NCBI GenBank assembly: GCA_903813345.2
Contig: CAIIXF020000012.1
Coordinates: 29,522,184-29,586,183 of the forward strand
Length of the DNA stretch: 64,000 nucleotides
Direction of reading: 5' to 3'
DNA from: Owenia fusiformis
Lineage: Eukaryota; Annelida; Polychaeta; Sabellida; Oweniidae
Part shown: piece by piece, positions 13,601 to 25,342 of the stretch
How positions within the stretch are numbered: position 1 is the stretch's first letter
How the letters are laid out: every line of letters begins with the position of its first letter
The notes under the pieces: generated by a model
Told to the model about the DNA's origin: nothing
The model's database searches: none
Seen by the model: the letters and a program-made list of their open reading frames with translations, nothing else
Translations under genes and position numbers: made by a program

Positions 13601-16600
13601 TTTTTCGCCAGGGGGTTTGCTCGAGGTAGATTATCTAGATTAACCTTACTGGTAGTTTGAAATAATAACCCAGAGATTCTTGTTAGGCTTGCTCATGCAG
13701 ATATCAAATTATATCATATATCACTCATAAATCAAAGAATACCCTCAATATATTCATGGGCATTCTGGTATGCCAGAGCCCCTCTTATCTGCCGTTTGCG
13801 AGAGACTTTGGAAGGATAAAGACAAAGAGGGCGCAGCTATCGCAATGATTCATGAGTATCGTTGAATGTTTAACTGTTTATGTTGTAGCTGAAGAGAAAG
13901 AAGGGAGAGCTTCTGAAGTGAGTCATACAAAACACAGAGGGAAGATTGCCACAAATGCACACTTTGTTCCAAGACATCAAATTAAAGCGTATGTTATGTA
14001 TTAGAATAATACTACCAGGCCTGTAGCAGCTAGCCAGGGGTTAAGGATTCTTTCAAAATTATGCAGTTTTCAACATTTTGAGAATTTTGGGCAAAATTAT
14101 CAAGAACCTTTCTTCGAATTGTTTAAAAACTGAACTGGCCTGGCAGACGCGGGTACAAGCCTGACTTCTGAAGTCGATTGAAATTATGATGGGATATATT
14201 CTAACGATGCTGTATATAATATACAACATTAACTTTTTACTTGCTTAATAGAACCCTTTTATAAAATAAAATAAAGCATCTGAGGGGCCATGTCATTCAA
14301 TATACCATTTTTTGCAAAATACAATCTCTGAAGATGAAAAAATGGATGCATTAAAAGCACCTTGTCTATTGCAAATACCGGTAGTTTAAGCAAGAATGCT
14401 TGTTTGTGTGAATATACTGACTTGAAGATTATCATTCCAGGAACAAGTTGATCATCATGTCTCAAGTCTGCAAAGAAACAATAGCTAGAGTAGGTTGATA
14501 CTTGCCTGATTTATAAGACATTTTGAATACATCTTATAAATTGATATTCTCTTAAATTTCGAGTGTTGATGTCATTTGAATCAATTTGAAATGTTATAGC
14601 ATGTGTATCTAATCTATGCTATCCTTTACCTTAAGCTGGGTCATTCATTTATAAAGGCAGAAGGGAATGTCCTAGAAAGCAGTGATGTCCATGATTGTTA
14701 TGCCATCGCTCTCATTTGCACTGTTTGACTATAGTGCTTTCTACTTGGTTAAATTTTACATATTTCACATCTATGTTTGTAGAGTTCGGGTACATTGGAA
14801 AATGCCAGTGTGAAAATACATAGATGTCACTACTCATTCATGTACCTACTTGCACCTATTAGGTAAGTTTTTCATTTAAGTGTAATGTCAATGTTGTCTT
14901 GTCTTGTACTGATGGGTGTGGGGTGTTTGTGCCAGTGTGAAAATACATACACATGTAGATGTCACTATTCATTCATGTACCTACTTGCATCTATTAGGTA
15001 AGAGGTAAGTTTTTCATCGCATTTAAGTGTCGTTGTTGTCTTGTCTTGTACTGATGGTTGTGTGTTTGGGCGTAAAATCTTGTCATGAAAATTTATGGAA
15101 AACTGCTTGCCGCTTATTCATTCAGCTTTTATTCAATGTGAATAAGTGCTTAAAATGTTCAATTAATTACTGGTCTGATATAGGGTATGGTCTATACAGT
15201 AAAACCTGTATATCTGAACACCTCTCAATATGAACACTTTCTCCCAATCCAATTTTTTAATCTCCCGTAAACTTTTGTGTGATCAAGAAATCTTGAAATG
15301 TGAATGCATGCTATTCTAAACTTTTGGCAAGCCTCAGTAGTGTTTGGAATAGACAGATTTTACTGTATTTGTATATTATTGTATTAGTTTATTATTGTAT
15401 TTGTATATTATTCCAGGAGTGTAAGCATAGAGAAGTGCAGACATTCAACATTTATATTTGGCCCTATAGAAATAGCATTGAACATTTCCCAGTGTGAACA
15501 CATCACCATTATAGCTCCTACCAGGAATATAAGAATTACGTAAGTGCAATATATATTTGGCCATATTGAAATAGCATTGAACATCTCCCAGTGTGAACAC
15601 ATCACCATCATAGCTCCTACCAGGAATATAAGAATTACGTAAGTGCAATATATATTTGGCCCTATAGAAATAGCATTGAACATTTCCCAGTGTGAACACA
15701 TCACCATCATAGCTCCTACCAGAAATATAAGAATTACGTAAGTGCAATATATATTTGGCCCTATTGAAATAGCATTGAACATATCCCAGTGTGAACACAT
15801 CACCATCATAGCTCCTACCAGGAATATAAGAATTACGTAAGTGCAATATATATTTGGCCATATTGAAATAGCATTAAACATTTCCCAGTGTGAACACATC
15901 ACCATTATAGCTCCTACCAGAAATATAAGAATTACGTAAGTGCAATATATATTTGGCCCTATTGAAATAGCATTGAACATTTCCCAGTGTGAACACATCA
16001 CCATTATAGCTCCTACCAGGAATATAAGAATTACGTAAGTGCAATATATATTTGGCCCTATTGAAATAGCATTGAACATTTCCCAGTGTGAACACATCAC
16101 CATTATAGCTCCTACCAGGAATATAAGAATTACGTAAGTATAATACATATTTGGCCCTATAGAAATAGCATTGAACATTTCCCAGTGTGAACACATCACC
16201 ATCATAGCTCCTACCAGGAATATAAGAATTACGTAAGTATAATACATATTTGGCCCTATAGAAATAGCATTGAACATTTCCCAGTGTGAACACATCACCA
16301 TTATAGCGCCAACCAGGAATATAAGAATTACGTAAGTGCAATATATATTTGGCCCTATTGAAATAGCATTGAACATATCCCAGTGTGAACACATCACCAT
16401 CATAGCTCCTACCAGGAATATAAGAATAACGTAAGTGCAATATAAATTTGGCCCTATTGAAATAGCATTGAACATGTCCCAGTGTGAACACATCACCGTC
16501 ATAGCTCCTACCAGAAATATAAGAATTACGTAAGTGCAATATATATTTGGCCCTATAGAAATAGCATTGAACATTTCCCAGTGTGAACACATCACCATTA

Positions 16601-19600
16601 TAGCGCCAACCAGAAATATAAGAATTACGTAAGTGCAATATATATTTGGCCATATTGAAATAGCATTGAACATCTCCCAGTGTGAACACATCACCATTAT
16701 AGCTCCTACCAGGAATATAAGAATTACGTAAGTGCAATATATATTTGGCCATATTGAAATAGCATTAAACATTTCCCAGTGTGAACACATCACCATTATA
16801 GCTCCTACCAGAAATATAAGAATTACGTAAGTGCAATATATATTTGGCCATATTGAAATAGCATTGAACATTTCCCAGTGTGAACACATCACCATTATAG
16901 CTCCTACCAGGAATATAAGAATTACGTAAGTGCAATATATATTTGGCCCTATTGAAATAGCATTGAACATATCCCAGTGTGAACACATCACCATCATAGC
17001 TCCTACCAGGAATATAAGAATTACGTAAGTGCAATATATATTTGGCCCTATAGAAATAGCATTGAACATCTCCCAGTGTGAGCACATCACCATTATAGCT
17101 CCTACCAGAAATATAAGAATTACGTAAGTGCAATATATATTTGGCCCTATAGAAATAGCATTGAACATCTCCCAGTGTGAACACATCACCATTATAGCGC
17201 CAACCAGAAATATAAGAATTACGTAAGTGCAATATATATTTGGCCATATTGAAATAGCATTGAACATCTCCCAGTGTGAACACATCACCATTATAGCGCC
17301 AACCAGAAATATAAGAATTACGTAAGTGCAATATATATTTGGCCCTATTGAAATAGCATTGAACATTTCCCAGTGTGAACACATCACCATTATAGCTCCT
17401 ACCAGGAATATAAGAATTACGTAAGTACAATATATATTTGGCCCTATTGAAATAGCATTGAACATCTCCCAGTGTGAACACATCACCATCATAGCTCCTA
17501 CCAGGAATATAAGAATTACGTAAGTGCAATATATATTTGGCCCTATAGAAATAGCATTGAACATCTCCCAGTGTGAACACATCACCATTATAGCTGCTAC
17601 CAGGAATATAAGAATTACGTAAGTGCAATATATATTTGGCCCTATTGAAATAGCATTGAACATTTCCCAGTGTGAACACATCACCATTATAGCTCCTACC
17701 AGAAATATAAGAATTACGTAAGAGCAATATGTATTTGGCCCTATAGAAATAGCATTGAACATCTCCCAGTGTGAACACATCACCATTATAGCTCCTACCA
17801 GAAATATAAGAATTACGTAAGTGCAATATATATTTGGCCCTATAGAAATAGCATTGAACATCTCCCAGTGTGAACACATCACCATTATAGCGCCAACCAG
17901 AAATATAAGAATTACGTAAGTACAATATATATTTGGCCCTATAGAAATAGCATTGAACATCTCCCAGTGTGAACACATCACCATTATAGCTCCTACCAGG
18001 AATATAAGAATTACGTAAGTGCAATATATATTTGGCCCTATAGAAATAGCATTGAACATTTCCCAGTGTGAACACATCACCATTATAGCTCCTACCAGGA
18101 ATACATGTATCTTAAAGTGGTTCAATATTTGTTTATCATCCTGGAGTAAAAATTTGTTGCCATAAGTAAGTGAATTGCTCTACTGATTTAAAAGTTGTAC
18201 AATAGAGTCATCCAGCAGAGAATCACTAATATGATGGATAATAATTAGCCGCTTGTTGAGATGTCAATAAAATGTTTAGTGCATGTTATAACCATGTTGA
18301 AGGAGCTTAAAGTATGAACCAGAATTTTTTATTATTTCAGGGGGTCCACTCTAGTCACGCTGTATCTTTTAACTCCAACGAGGCCTGTTATTCTCGGTGG
18401 TAACGACAGCATCTTATTGGCTCCCTATCATACCTTTTATGGTCATTTAGAGGACCATCTCACCAAAGCATCTCTAAGCGCTTCCCCTAACATGTGGGAC
18501 CAGCCATTATGTATAGGTAAGGTACAAATTTACTGGTCAACAAAAGTCTCCTTAATCAAACATAAAAATGGTATGAAGTTGTTGTCATATTGGCGCCTGT
18601 TAGGTACAGGGTAATCCAAAAAAGGTAACCAAAATAAATGTTGATAACTTGGTCAGTCAGCATGGTTTGAGGTCATCATTGGCAAATTAATACCTTGTTC
18701 AATGTTCTATCATCCTATAAAGTTTTGAAATATGACTTTAATCCCATGCTGGATGACTGAATATTAGCATTTGTTTGGGTTACCTAATTACCGTACGATC
18801 AATCTACTGTGACAATTTTAATGTTGGTGGTCGTTAAAAAACACAGGTAAATTAAAGAGGCTCTATACCATAGGATAGCACAATCAAGACCCATCTGGAC
18901 CTTTTTGCATATTGAGCTTAACCACATATTCACCCATCTACTTACCAAAGAAGAAGTCTCAAAACCCCTGCTTTCAGTATTAATTTTGCGATTGTGCTGA
19001 CCGATCTAATTATTTTCACGGAAATTAATTCAATCTGAAGTTTAAATATACCGGGAAAATCCCCATGTTATCTGATTTGTCGTTGAATTTGTTTATCATG
19101 AACCTGATTGGCTAGTTGGTTCAAGGCGCGTTTGGGCGCTTGTGTGTCTCAACGGGGATTCCCCTCGCTAGCCGAGGAATCGATTGTGTTTAATTCTGGA
19201 GGTTGGTTGTCTTGTTGATTATTTCAATATTTCGGAAATGAAATACCCATAAGTTATTCTCAAGATATATCCATGGTATGTGAGATATTATATAAGCAAT
19301 AACAAAGGGACATCATTGATTACCTGGTCGAGAAACCTATGGTATAATGCATCTTTAAGTGTTTAACTTGATGGGCCATACTTCATAAATAAACAGATAT
19401 ATTTCTAAGTCAGTGAAATATGTTTCAGGTCCCGATCACCAGAGGGAACTTCCTGTATGGGAGTTGATGTCTCCGCGTGATTTCTACATTTTCAACATCC
19501 CATTTAAGACTGAAGGCAGCACAAAGGTATAGTCAGCAATTGTCTGGGTTATTTTATTACAATACTGTGTATAATATTATAATATAAACATGGGACATTC

Positions 19601-21363
19601 ATCATGTTTTGCTAAAAATTGCTCTGACTTTTGAACTATTGCTGCAATTTTCAGGAACTTGTGTATAAACTGTATATTAATACATGCGAGCAAAGGATGT
19701 GTCTGGGTATATGCCCTTTTGGTCCCTCAGTCAGATGTATGTGAAATATGGTTTTTATTACTGTCCTAGTTATATTTGATAAGTATATTTACTTTTTCAT
19801 GAGTTTTGATGCATAATTAGCCCCCTGCTGAGAGTCAGAATAAGTAGCCTAACAAACAAAAAATAGTCATTATCATAGAAAAAAAAACACCAATGGCAAC
19901 ATGTATGACATACAAAGAAGAAATAACTTAAGACCCATGAAGAATTAAAAAGAAAATCATATTTTTGAAATATATTTAAGGATTAAAATTTTTTTCAAAT
20001 TTTTGAATTTCCCGCAAGTTTAATTTGAAGGGGGAAAAACAAGATGGCTGCCATTTGATGTAATAAATATCAGAAAAAGCCCAAAAAGTTGCTTCACTTT
20101 TAGTTTTCACAATGAGCACAGTTTTCGGTTTGGTTTTTTTGACTGAATCTGACTCTTCATCACCAGGGTCATGTATAGGGATTATAAAATTGAAACCAAA
20201 CGTTGTGCTCAGCATGAATTTGACTGGAATATGTGTAACTTCACCAACACAATTGAAGTCTCAAAATTGGATGCTCAGTAACTTTGAGTGACTATAATCC
20301 CTTGATTACCCAGATAAACAAAAATTCACTTATCCAGAAATACCATTCAATGTCTATACAAAGAAAATAAGCAATGTTTTGGAGGATATGTTTCAAACTT
20401 TTTGTATAAATAATTCATTTAATATTTGCCATTGTTTTTTTTCAATTCTGACAAAGTGATATGCACTGTCTTTGATGCCAATATTCTTCATCAATTGTGA
20501 TACAAATTGATATTTAGTAATCTCAGAAGAAGGATAAGATATTGAAGTTTAATAATATGTGTGATTGAGTTGGTTTTTCAGACATTACAATTTTCAATAT
20601 TTTCTAAGTCGATACCCAGACTCATTCCCAGACTCATCCTTTCAGAAACTCGAGTTTATGAATTTGTGTATACATATATTGTTACAATTTGACATATTTT
20701 GTAGTCTATACCAGGGACTCTACCACCAAAGTACCAGAAGGCAATCTCACAAAGGGAGGAACAGATAGACTCATGGCAGAAGATGGTCAAAGAAGCAGGG
20801 CTAAAACGAGACCAAAAGAAACAATTTCAATCATTGGTTGAGACCAGGTTTCAGGTGAGAAATCCCACCTAGTAAAGTATGTCCATCCGTCCGTCAGTCC
20901 GTCTATCCGTCCGTCCGTCTGTTCGTCCACAGTGGTTTGATAAAGCACATTAGTGAGCCACATGGCTAAGAATAAAATAAAGAATAAAAAAGAAGAAAGA
21001 TATTCTCAAGCTAACAATACAATCAGCAACTTTGAGGTGTCCGTCCATATGCCTCACTCTGAATGTGTGTATTGCGAGCAAAGAGCATGTAATATTTTCA
21101 TGGCATGCTAGGCCATTTCCGATCAATTCACCAGGCTCAATGTTAAAGAACCCAAAAATTGTAAACCAATCAAAACAAACTCTCCCATTACAGTTCTTAT
21201 ATGTACAAAATAACTATAGCAGTTGATAATATCTATTAGGGTACATAATCATATCTCATATTCAGAATTATCCTTTGGTATGTTGCAGGAGTGGTTGGCA
21301 GAGAGTGGACACAAACGTGAGATAGATGGCCTCGTTGTGCCTGTGAGAACGAAACAGAAATGA
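4700..21363 (+). CDS. TBCCD1: TBCC domain-containing protein 1, 18 coding exons
   Basis: Coding exons: 4700-4798, 5699-5760, 6576-6638, 7102-7199, 7940-8076, 10451-10526, 10768-10830, 12306-12405, 13006-13072, 13300-13420, 13889-13988, 14441-14489, 14783-14862, 15417-15539, 18341-18516, 19429-19526, 20705-20854, 21289-21363. All junction phases agree; the total is 1737 nt, 578 residues (human ~557). Landmarks that follow human TBCCD1: LWVKSEPFSFGAL, VWKHIACNKLQLSDDIAWL, FVLFLFIQHLHKISLRSSL, RTFSFRTLQSWLRSTIGQNP, then the beta-helical C-CAP/TBCC domain (about residues 340-475) with SVKIHRC and LTPTRPVIL, and EFYVFIIPF-like DFYIFNIPF. Known role of the family: centrosome positioning and Golgi integrity. 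Exon 7 (63 nt) is frame-neutral and may be optional; its donor GTGGTG is weak. Exons 13 and 14 are each locally duplicated. Confidence 0.93.
5895..5936. repeat. Perfect 19-bp hairpin in TBCCD1 intron 2
   Basis: CCAGAGACATATAAAACAT, a three-base loop GAA, and the exact reverse complement. It begins 134 bases after the exon 2 donor. No further context is visible; it may be the end of an inverted-repeat element or a recent local inverted duplication. Confidence 0.75.
6038..6196. mobile_element. MITE with ~38-bp terminal inverted repeats
   Basis: The left arm, ATAGATGTTTCCGATAAATC followed by GTGCCATCTTTTGATCCA, is mirrored on the right by TGGATCAAAAGATGGCAC then TATTTATCGGAAACGTCTAT. The ~80-bp interior is AT-rich and partly palindromic. 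It lies in TBCCD1 intron 2. I cannot assign a superfamily. Confidence 0.65.
8167..8564. mobile_element. ~400-bp foldback MITE just downstream of TBCCD1 exon 5
   Basis: The arms of about 70-90 bp are inverted copies: GTCCATTTTACTAGTCTATT...CCATTGCGCAAT on the left and ATTGCACAATGG...AATAGACTAGTGAAGTGGAC on the right. The interior is AT-rich with no ORF worth noting. It begins 90 bases after the exon 5 donor. Confidence 0.6.
8815..9960. repeat. Dispersed repeat with (CCGT)n tract and TGACCTT-rich body
   Basis: A (CCGT/TGGT)n tract at 8873-8942 and a second at 9026-9043 are followed by sequence with repeated TTGACCTT / AAGGTCA motifs (9668-9810) and 'ATCATCTACAAGTTGCCAGG'. The body is related to the tandem unit at 38054-39990. 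There is no clear ORF. It lies in TBCCD1 intron 5. Confidence 0.45.
11499..11644. mobile_element. pogo/Tigger-like MITE in TBCCD1 intron 7
   Basis: Begins CAGTAAAACCTGCATATC and ends AGACAGGTTTTACTG followed by TA. The interior is diverged from the consensus of the family. Sister copies in other TBCCD1 introns lie at 7418-7570, 12795-12958 and 15197-15365. Confidence 0.6.
12420..12755. repeat. Three-copy tandem duplication with (CCGT/CCAT)n tract
   Basis: A unit of roughly 140 bp ('ACCTTCAAATGTAAACT...TTCACTATGGCTTGTAAG...GTCCATCCGTCTGTCCGTCC') recurs at about 12435, 12571 and 12707, the third truncated. It starts only about 15 bases past the TBCCD1 exon 8 donor (12405). Confidence 0.7.
14866..15010 (+). 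repeat. Second, damaged copy of TBCCD1 exon 13 and its donor
   Basis: The stretch from about 14931 repeats exon 13 from 'GCCAGTGTGAAAATACATA' through the donor TATTAG/GTAAG and on into the intron ('GTCTTGTCTTGTACTGATGG'). The copy lacks the first ~20 bases of the exon and its TTTGTAG acceptor. It carries an 8-base insertion (ACACATGT region) that would shift the frame. The upstream copy (14783-14862) fits the reading phase and is taken as the real exon. Confidence 0.8.
15197..15365. mobile_element. Well-preserved pogo/Tigger-like MITE
   Basis: One of the best copies: starts CAGTAAAACCTGTATATCTG, ends AGACAGATTTTACTG, with TA on both sides. It ends about 50 bases upstream of the TBCCD1 exon 14 acceptor at 15416. 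Confidence 0.7.
15455..18103 (+). repeat. 99-bp minisatellite x ~27 built from TBCCD1 exon 14 and its 5' splice site
   Basis: Each 99-bp unit contains the 3' two-thirds of exon 14 (coding ...IALNISQCEHITII APTRNIRIT), the donor AC/GTAAGTGC, and about 20 bases of intron (AATATATATTTGGCC). Only the first unit is attached to the exon's own acceptor (TTCCAG at 15416). The last unit is cut at 18103, before the donor. In the coding frame each unit ends ACG TAA, so skipping the first donor would stop translation at once. Unit variants are few (CCCTATAG/CCATATTG, GCTCCTACC/GCGCCAACC), indicating recent expansion or homogenisation. As 99 is a multiple of 3, long antisense ORFs (up to 905 codons) arise that need not be genes. 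Confidence 0.95.
18607..18793. mobile_element. Mariner-like MITE in TBCCD1 intron 15
   Basis: Left end CAGGGTAATCCAAAAAAGG next to TA; the right end is a diverged complement (GGGTTACCTAATTACCG). Subterminal segments GGTCAGTCAGCATGG and CCATGCTGGATGACTGA are also inverted copies. No ORF. Confidence 0.5.
18852..19358. mobile_element. ~507-bp MITE with TTAA termini
   Basis: The left end TTAAAGAGGCTCTATACCAT pairs with the right end ATGGTATAATGCATCTTTAA. TTAA at both edges is the target typical of piggyBac- and Kolobok-type elements. The interior has no transposase frame. It lies in TBCCD1 intron 15. Confidence 0.55.
20880..20935. repeat. (CCGT)n microsatellite
   Basis: GTCCATCCGTCCGTC-type tetranucleotide repeats with scattered substitutions, 25 bases past the TBCCD1 exon 17 donor. 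The same tetranucleotide occurs at 8873-8942 and near 12512-12680. Confidence 0.8.
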
Positions 21364-23330
21364 ATGACATTTATTTTGGAACATCAACAACAAACCATGG
21401 GGCATATTCCAATCCATATTCATGCACATTTCACCATTCTGAGCACTTTTTAAGTAGTTTTGGCTAATTTTGGACCAAAATTGTCAAAAGTGAACCCCCC
21501 TGGAATTTTCAAAAAGTGAACCCCCTTGGAAAAATCTGGCTTCGGGCTTACTGCATAACTAGTAAATGCATAATACATCTACATGAACCAAATATAAATG
21601 ACTGACAATTTTTTCATGCTGGTGCTACCGAAATAGTAAATACAGAAGAGAATATTGTGCTGATAAGATATATATGAAAAATACAGTGAATTCCTGACAA
21701 ATACATGTGCACGGAGAGTAGACATACAGGAATATCTGTGTTTTTTATTTCACATGGGAGTTCCTCCACTTACTTTATACAGAGGTTCATTTTGCAAAAA
21801 GTTAATGGGTTATGGGACTTTGAAGTGTTTCACTTATTGAGGAGTTCTATTTTATAGGATTTACTGTACTGGTATCAGTAAGCATGGGATATTTCTTTAA
21901 TATACTAGTACTCTGTATACTCTTTTAATTAGTTGGAAAGAAAGGAGAGATTAACATTTTTTTTAAAAGTAGGTGTTGCCAATAGTTTTCTAATCACAAT
22001 TTCTGGCAATGTCAGACTTGGTGTCAGACTAGTCTTGGTGGTATGTCTTTAATATTTATTCTATATAGCTTACATGTATCCAATTTTGTTGTGAATCTTA
22101 TAAGTGTAAGTGTAAGTTTTCCAATTTTGTACATTTTTTATCATTTTACAAATGTGGTCATTATCCTATTAATGTACATTTGTTACAAGTGATGGGTCAT
22201 ACTCCTATTATGAATGTTATTAACAAAAATGATGTGTCTTATTCCAATTGATGTACAATTGTAACAAATGAATGGTCACGAACGGTCATATTTTCATTGA
22301 TGTACATTTGAGTAACAAATGAGTGGTCATATTTTCTTTTACAATTTGCAAGACATTCAATGCTGAGGAGCATTGCTTTGATGATCTCTATACATATAGG
22401 ATGTATGCGTTTCTGTTTACAGTAAAAATGTACATTTGAGTAACAAATGAATGGTCTATTTTCATTGATGTACAATTGAGTAACAATGAATTGTCATATT
22501 TTCATTGATGTACATTTGAGTAACCAATGAGTGGTCATATTTTCATTGATATACATTTGACTAACACACAAATGGTCCTGTTTTCATTAATGTACATTTG
22601 AGTAACAAATGAATGATCTATTTTCATTGATGTACATTTGAGTAACAATGAATTGTCATATTTTCATTGATGTACATTTGAGTAGCAATGAATGTTCATA
22701 TTTTCATTGATGTAACAAATGTTCTCATTAATGTACATTTGAGTAACAATGACCAGTATTAGTGCTGGTGTAACCATAACTATTGCCAAAACCATACTTT
22801 GCAATATCACTGGCAATACTTGCACAATGATCTTGCTGTGTAAAACATGCATGCAGTGTGCCCATAAGGTAATTTAATCTAATAGTGGGTCATATTTCAA
22901 TCCATGTACATTTAAGTAAATGCGATGAGTCATATTCCAATCCATGTACATTTGAGTAAAAATGATGGATCATATTCCAATCCATGTACATTTAAGTAAA
23001 AATGATGGGTCATATTCCAATCCATGTGCATTTGAGTAAATGATGGGTCATATTCCAATCCATGTACATTTGAGTAAAAATGATGGATCATATTCCAATC
23101 CATGCACATTTAAGTAAAAATGATGAGTAATATTCCTATTAATGCATATTAGCAACAAATGATGGGTAGAAAATGTTCATTTTTAATTCATTTCTATGAT
23201 TTATAGAAAGTACATCTGTAGTATTGTATTCATAAGCATATTGTGATATTAGAAGAGAATTTAAGTTTAAGAAAATAATAAATATAATTTTAAATTATGA
23301 AGTCATATTTACTGTTTATCTTGGATATAT
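21364..23330 (+). other. TBCCD1 3' flank with AT-rich minisatellite
   Basis: No gene is recognised. 21420-21545 resembles the dispersed 'AAAAGTGAACCCCC' hAT-like repeat. From about 22190 to 23170 a degenerate tandem repeat runs, with units of about 30-45 bp of the form 'GATGTACATTTGAGTAACAAATGA..GGTCATATTTTCATT', changing after 22870 to 'CCATGTACATTTGAGTAAAAATGATGGATCATATTCCAAT'. An AATAAA at 23277-23282 could be the TBCCD1 polyadenylation signal, giving a ~1.9-kb 3' UTR, but this is only a possibility. Confidence 0.5.
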
Positions 23331-23742
23331 AAAGGTTAGGTACTGGCAGGATGCAGGATTTATCCATCCAGAAATAAGTGCACAACACTAGGTCTCTTTT
23401 TCTCTCAGGAATACACATTTACCTCAAAAAAATCTATAAACCAATACCACTTTCCATCTAGCAAGTCATCTATTGGTTTTCCAAGAATAAATTAGAACTA
23501 TATACAACAGCATATCCCTGCATAGTGCATACTGTGTATCTTGAACCTTTGAAGGTATGGAATCATTGACAGCCCATACTCAGTAACAAGAAGTTTAGAG
23601 CTTCTGCTAGACATACAACCATTCCATCAGAATGCTACTTATTTTGAGTAGTGTAGTTGGAACTTTTCCAATTAAATTTAGATATACCTTAATAAACGAA
23701 ATATTTCAATGAAACAGTATTGTTTGACACATCATCGTCATA

Positions 23743-23748
23743 TTTATT
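23743..23748 (-). terminator. Possible poly(A) signal of the zinc-finger gene
   Basis: AATAAA on the minus strand (TTTATT on the plus strand), about 1.6 kb beyond the stop codon at 25343. It would make the gene converge with TBCCD1. Other AATAAA-like strings exist in this AT-rich DNA, so this is weak. Confidence 0.25.
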
Positions 23749-24289
23749 TACAATACACTAAAATACAATTTACATACAATGACACTAAAATTTACCTCTA
23801 AATGTTTTCTTCATACTTAATATGATAGAAAATATATATCTTTGTAGACTCCCTTAGGAGAGAGTTACTTCCAATGCTGTTCGAACTCTCAAATGATCTT
23901 AGATCTTTAAAGGGTTCCGATAAGCTTCCTGTATAAAATGAAAATCTCCCTTTTATAAATGTGTGACGATCTATACTGTACCAATGTTATATAAAAATGT
24001 TAGAGGTGTTGACACAACGACCTCGAGCCTTTGAACCCTTGAGTATTATTCCGGGATCGAGCCTTTTATACTAAATGGTGAGCAACACCAGAAACGAGCA
24101 TTCGATTTGCTAAACGATATGCGTCACCCTTTAAATGTTATTCAAGCAACAAGATCACAAAGTGATTAATTTAATAATTAATGAATAGTGTACTGATTTT
24201 GTATGTCACCAACCCACTTAGGCTGATTAGTAATGATAAAAATTTCATACTATGACACAATCATAGTGTATTAAAACTCTTAAAATAAC

Positions 24290-24680
24290 ATCAATTGGTA
24301 ACATGATAAAAAGCAAGACATTCAATGCTAAGGAGCAATGCTTTGATGTTCTCTGTACAGAATGTATGTGTTTCTGTTAAAACTAGGCTATGCAAAAGTA
24401 AGTAAAAGTCAAGTACTGGAAACACTGATAATAGGAAAAGATTGCTTCCTCTTCCATTATGCAGGGGGGGGGGGAGATCTCCCAAAGTAAAGTGATAGAT
24501 CCCTATAGGACCATATGGGAATCCAACTGACTTGTCCACCATTTTGAATGTCATGTGATAGATCCATATAAGGCTTGTAGAACCAATGGACCATGAAGGG
24601 AAAGCTAAGGGGAGTCTCCTGATTACAAATAATGCCAAAGAATTATGTGTGCAACTCACTTCTTCTGTTCATTATGCATA
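24290..24680. repeat. Dispersed repeat, related to flanks of the RIOK3 intron element
   Basis: The stretch with 'GTGATAGATCCCTATAGGACC' and 'GGAATCCAACTGACTTGTCC' also contains 'CCATTTTGAAT', 'AAGGCTTGTAG' and 'ACTCACTTCTTCTG'. It matches the DNA on both sides of the long inverted-repeat element in RIOK3 (53060-53088 and 54781-54940). It is therefore a second, uninterrupted copy of that older repeat. It contains a run of 11 G at about 24464. Confidence 0.55.
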
Positions 24681-25342
24681 CTAAATTCTAGATACTAGAT
24701 TGTTATTGCAGTACTATATTAAATTTAAAACATTTTCTCAGCAACAGTGCCTTAAAATGGGCAATCAATAAAAGGGGTAATCCTTAAAAGGGGCAATCTT
24801 TAAAAACCCGTTTTGTTTTGCTAGATGCTTTCTTAAAAGATCAATTATTTAAAATATTCTGTTCATTTCGAGTGTGCTGCCATATTTCAACATACCCGAC
24901 AGGAAGTGATGTCATTGCATCAAATGTGTGGGAGTCAGAAATACGACACACAGTGTTGCTCCCAGGGGGTGGTATTTTTACATTCTAGAATGTAGTCAAT
25001 GTTCCTCGAAGTTCTGAATTAAAACATTACACTAAAAAATGTCAAATCTAAAACATCACTCTAAAGATCAGAGAGCAGTGAATGTACTTAATATATGTCC
25101 TGCGAACAGGCCAATGAACTATATGGTTGTGTGCGTTTTCAACAGTCAATATCTTAAAATAGAATCCTGAAATCTGTTTCTTGTATGCTTATTCCAGGGC
25201 CAGAGCAAGGCAGTCTTCATTAATTTATTTGTACAATTTTTAATGTTCATGTACGTTTTATCAAAATTGAATGATCAATTACTCCGACAAATCATTATTT
25301 TGCCTTAATCCTATTGGCCCTCTTTGAATGATGTCACATTTC

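Noticed and set aside
15408-18125. 905-residue antisense ORF as a protein-coding gene
   Set aside because: It is produced by a 99-bp repeat of a sense-strand exon; the repeated segment and phase fit TBCCD1 exactly.
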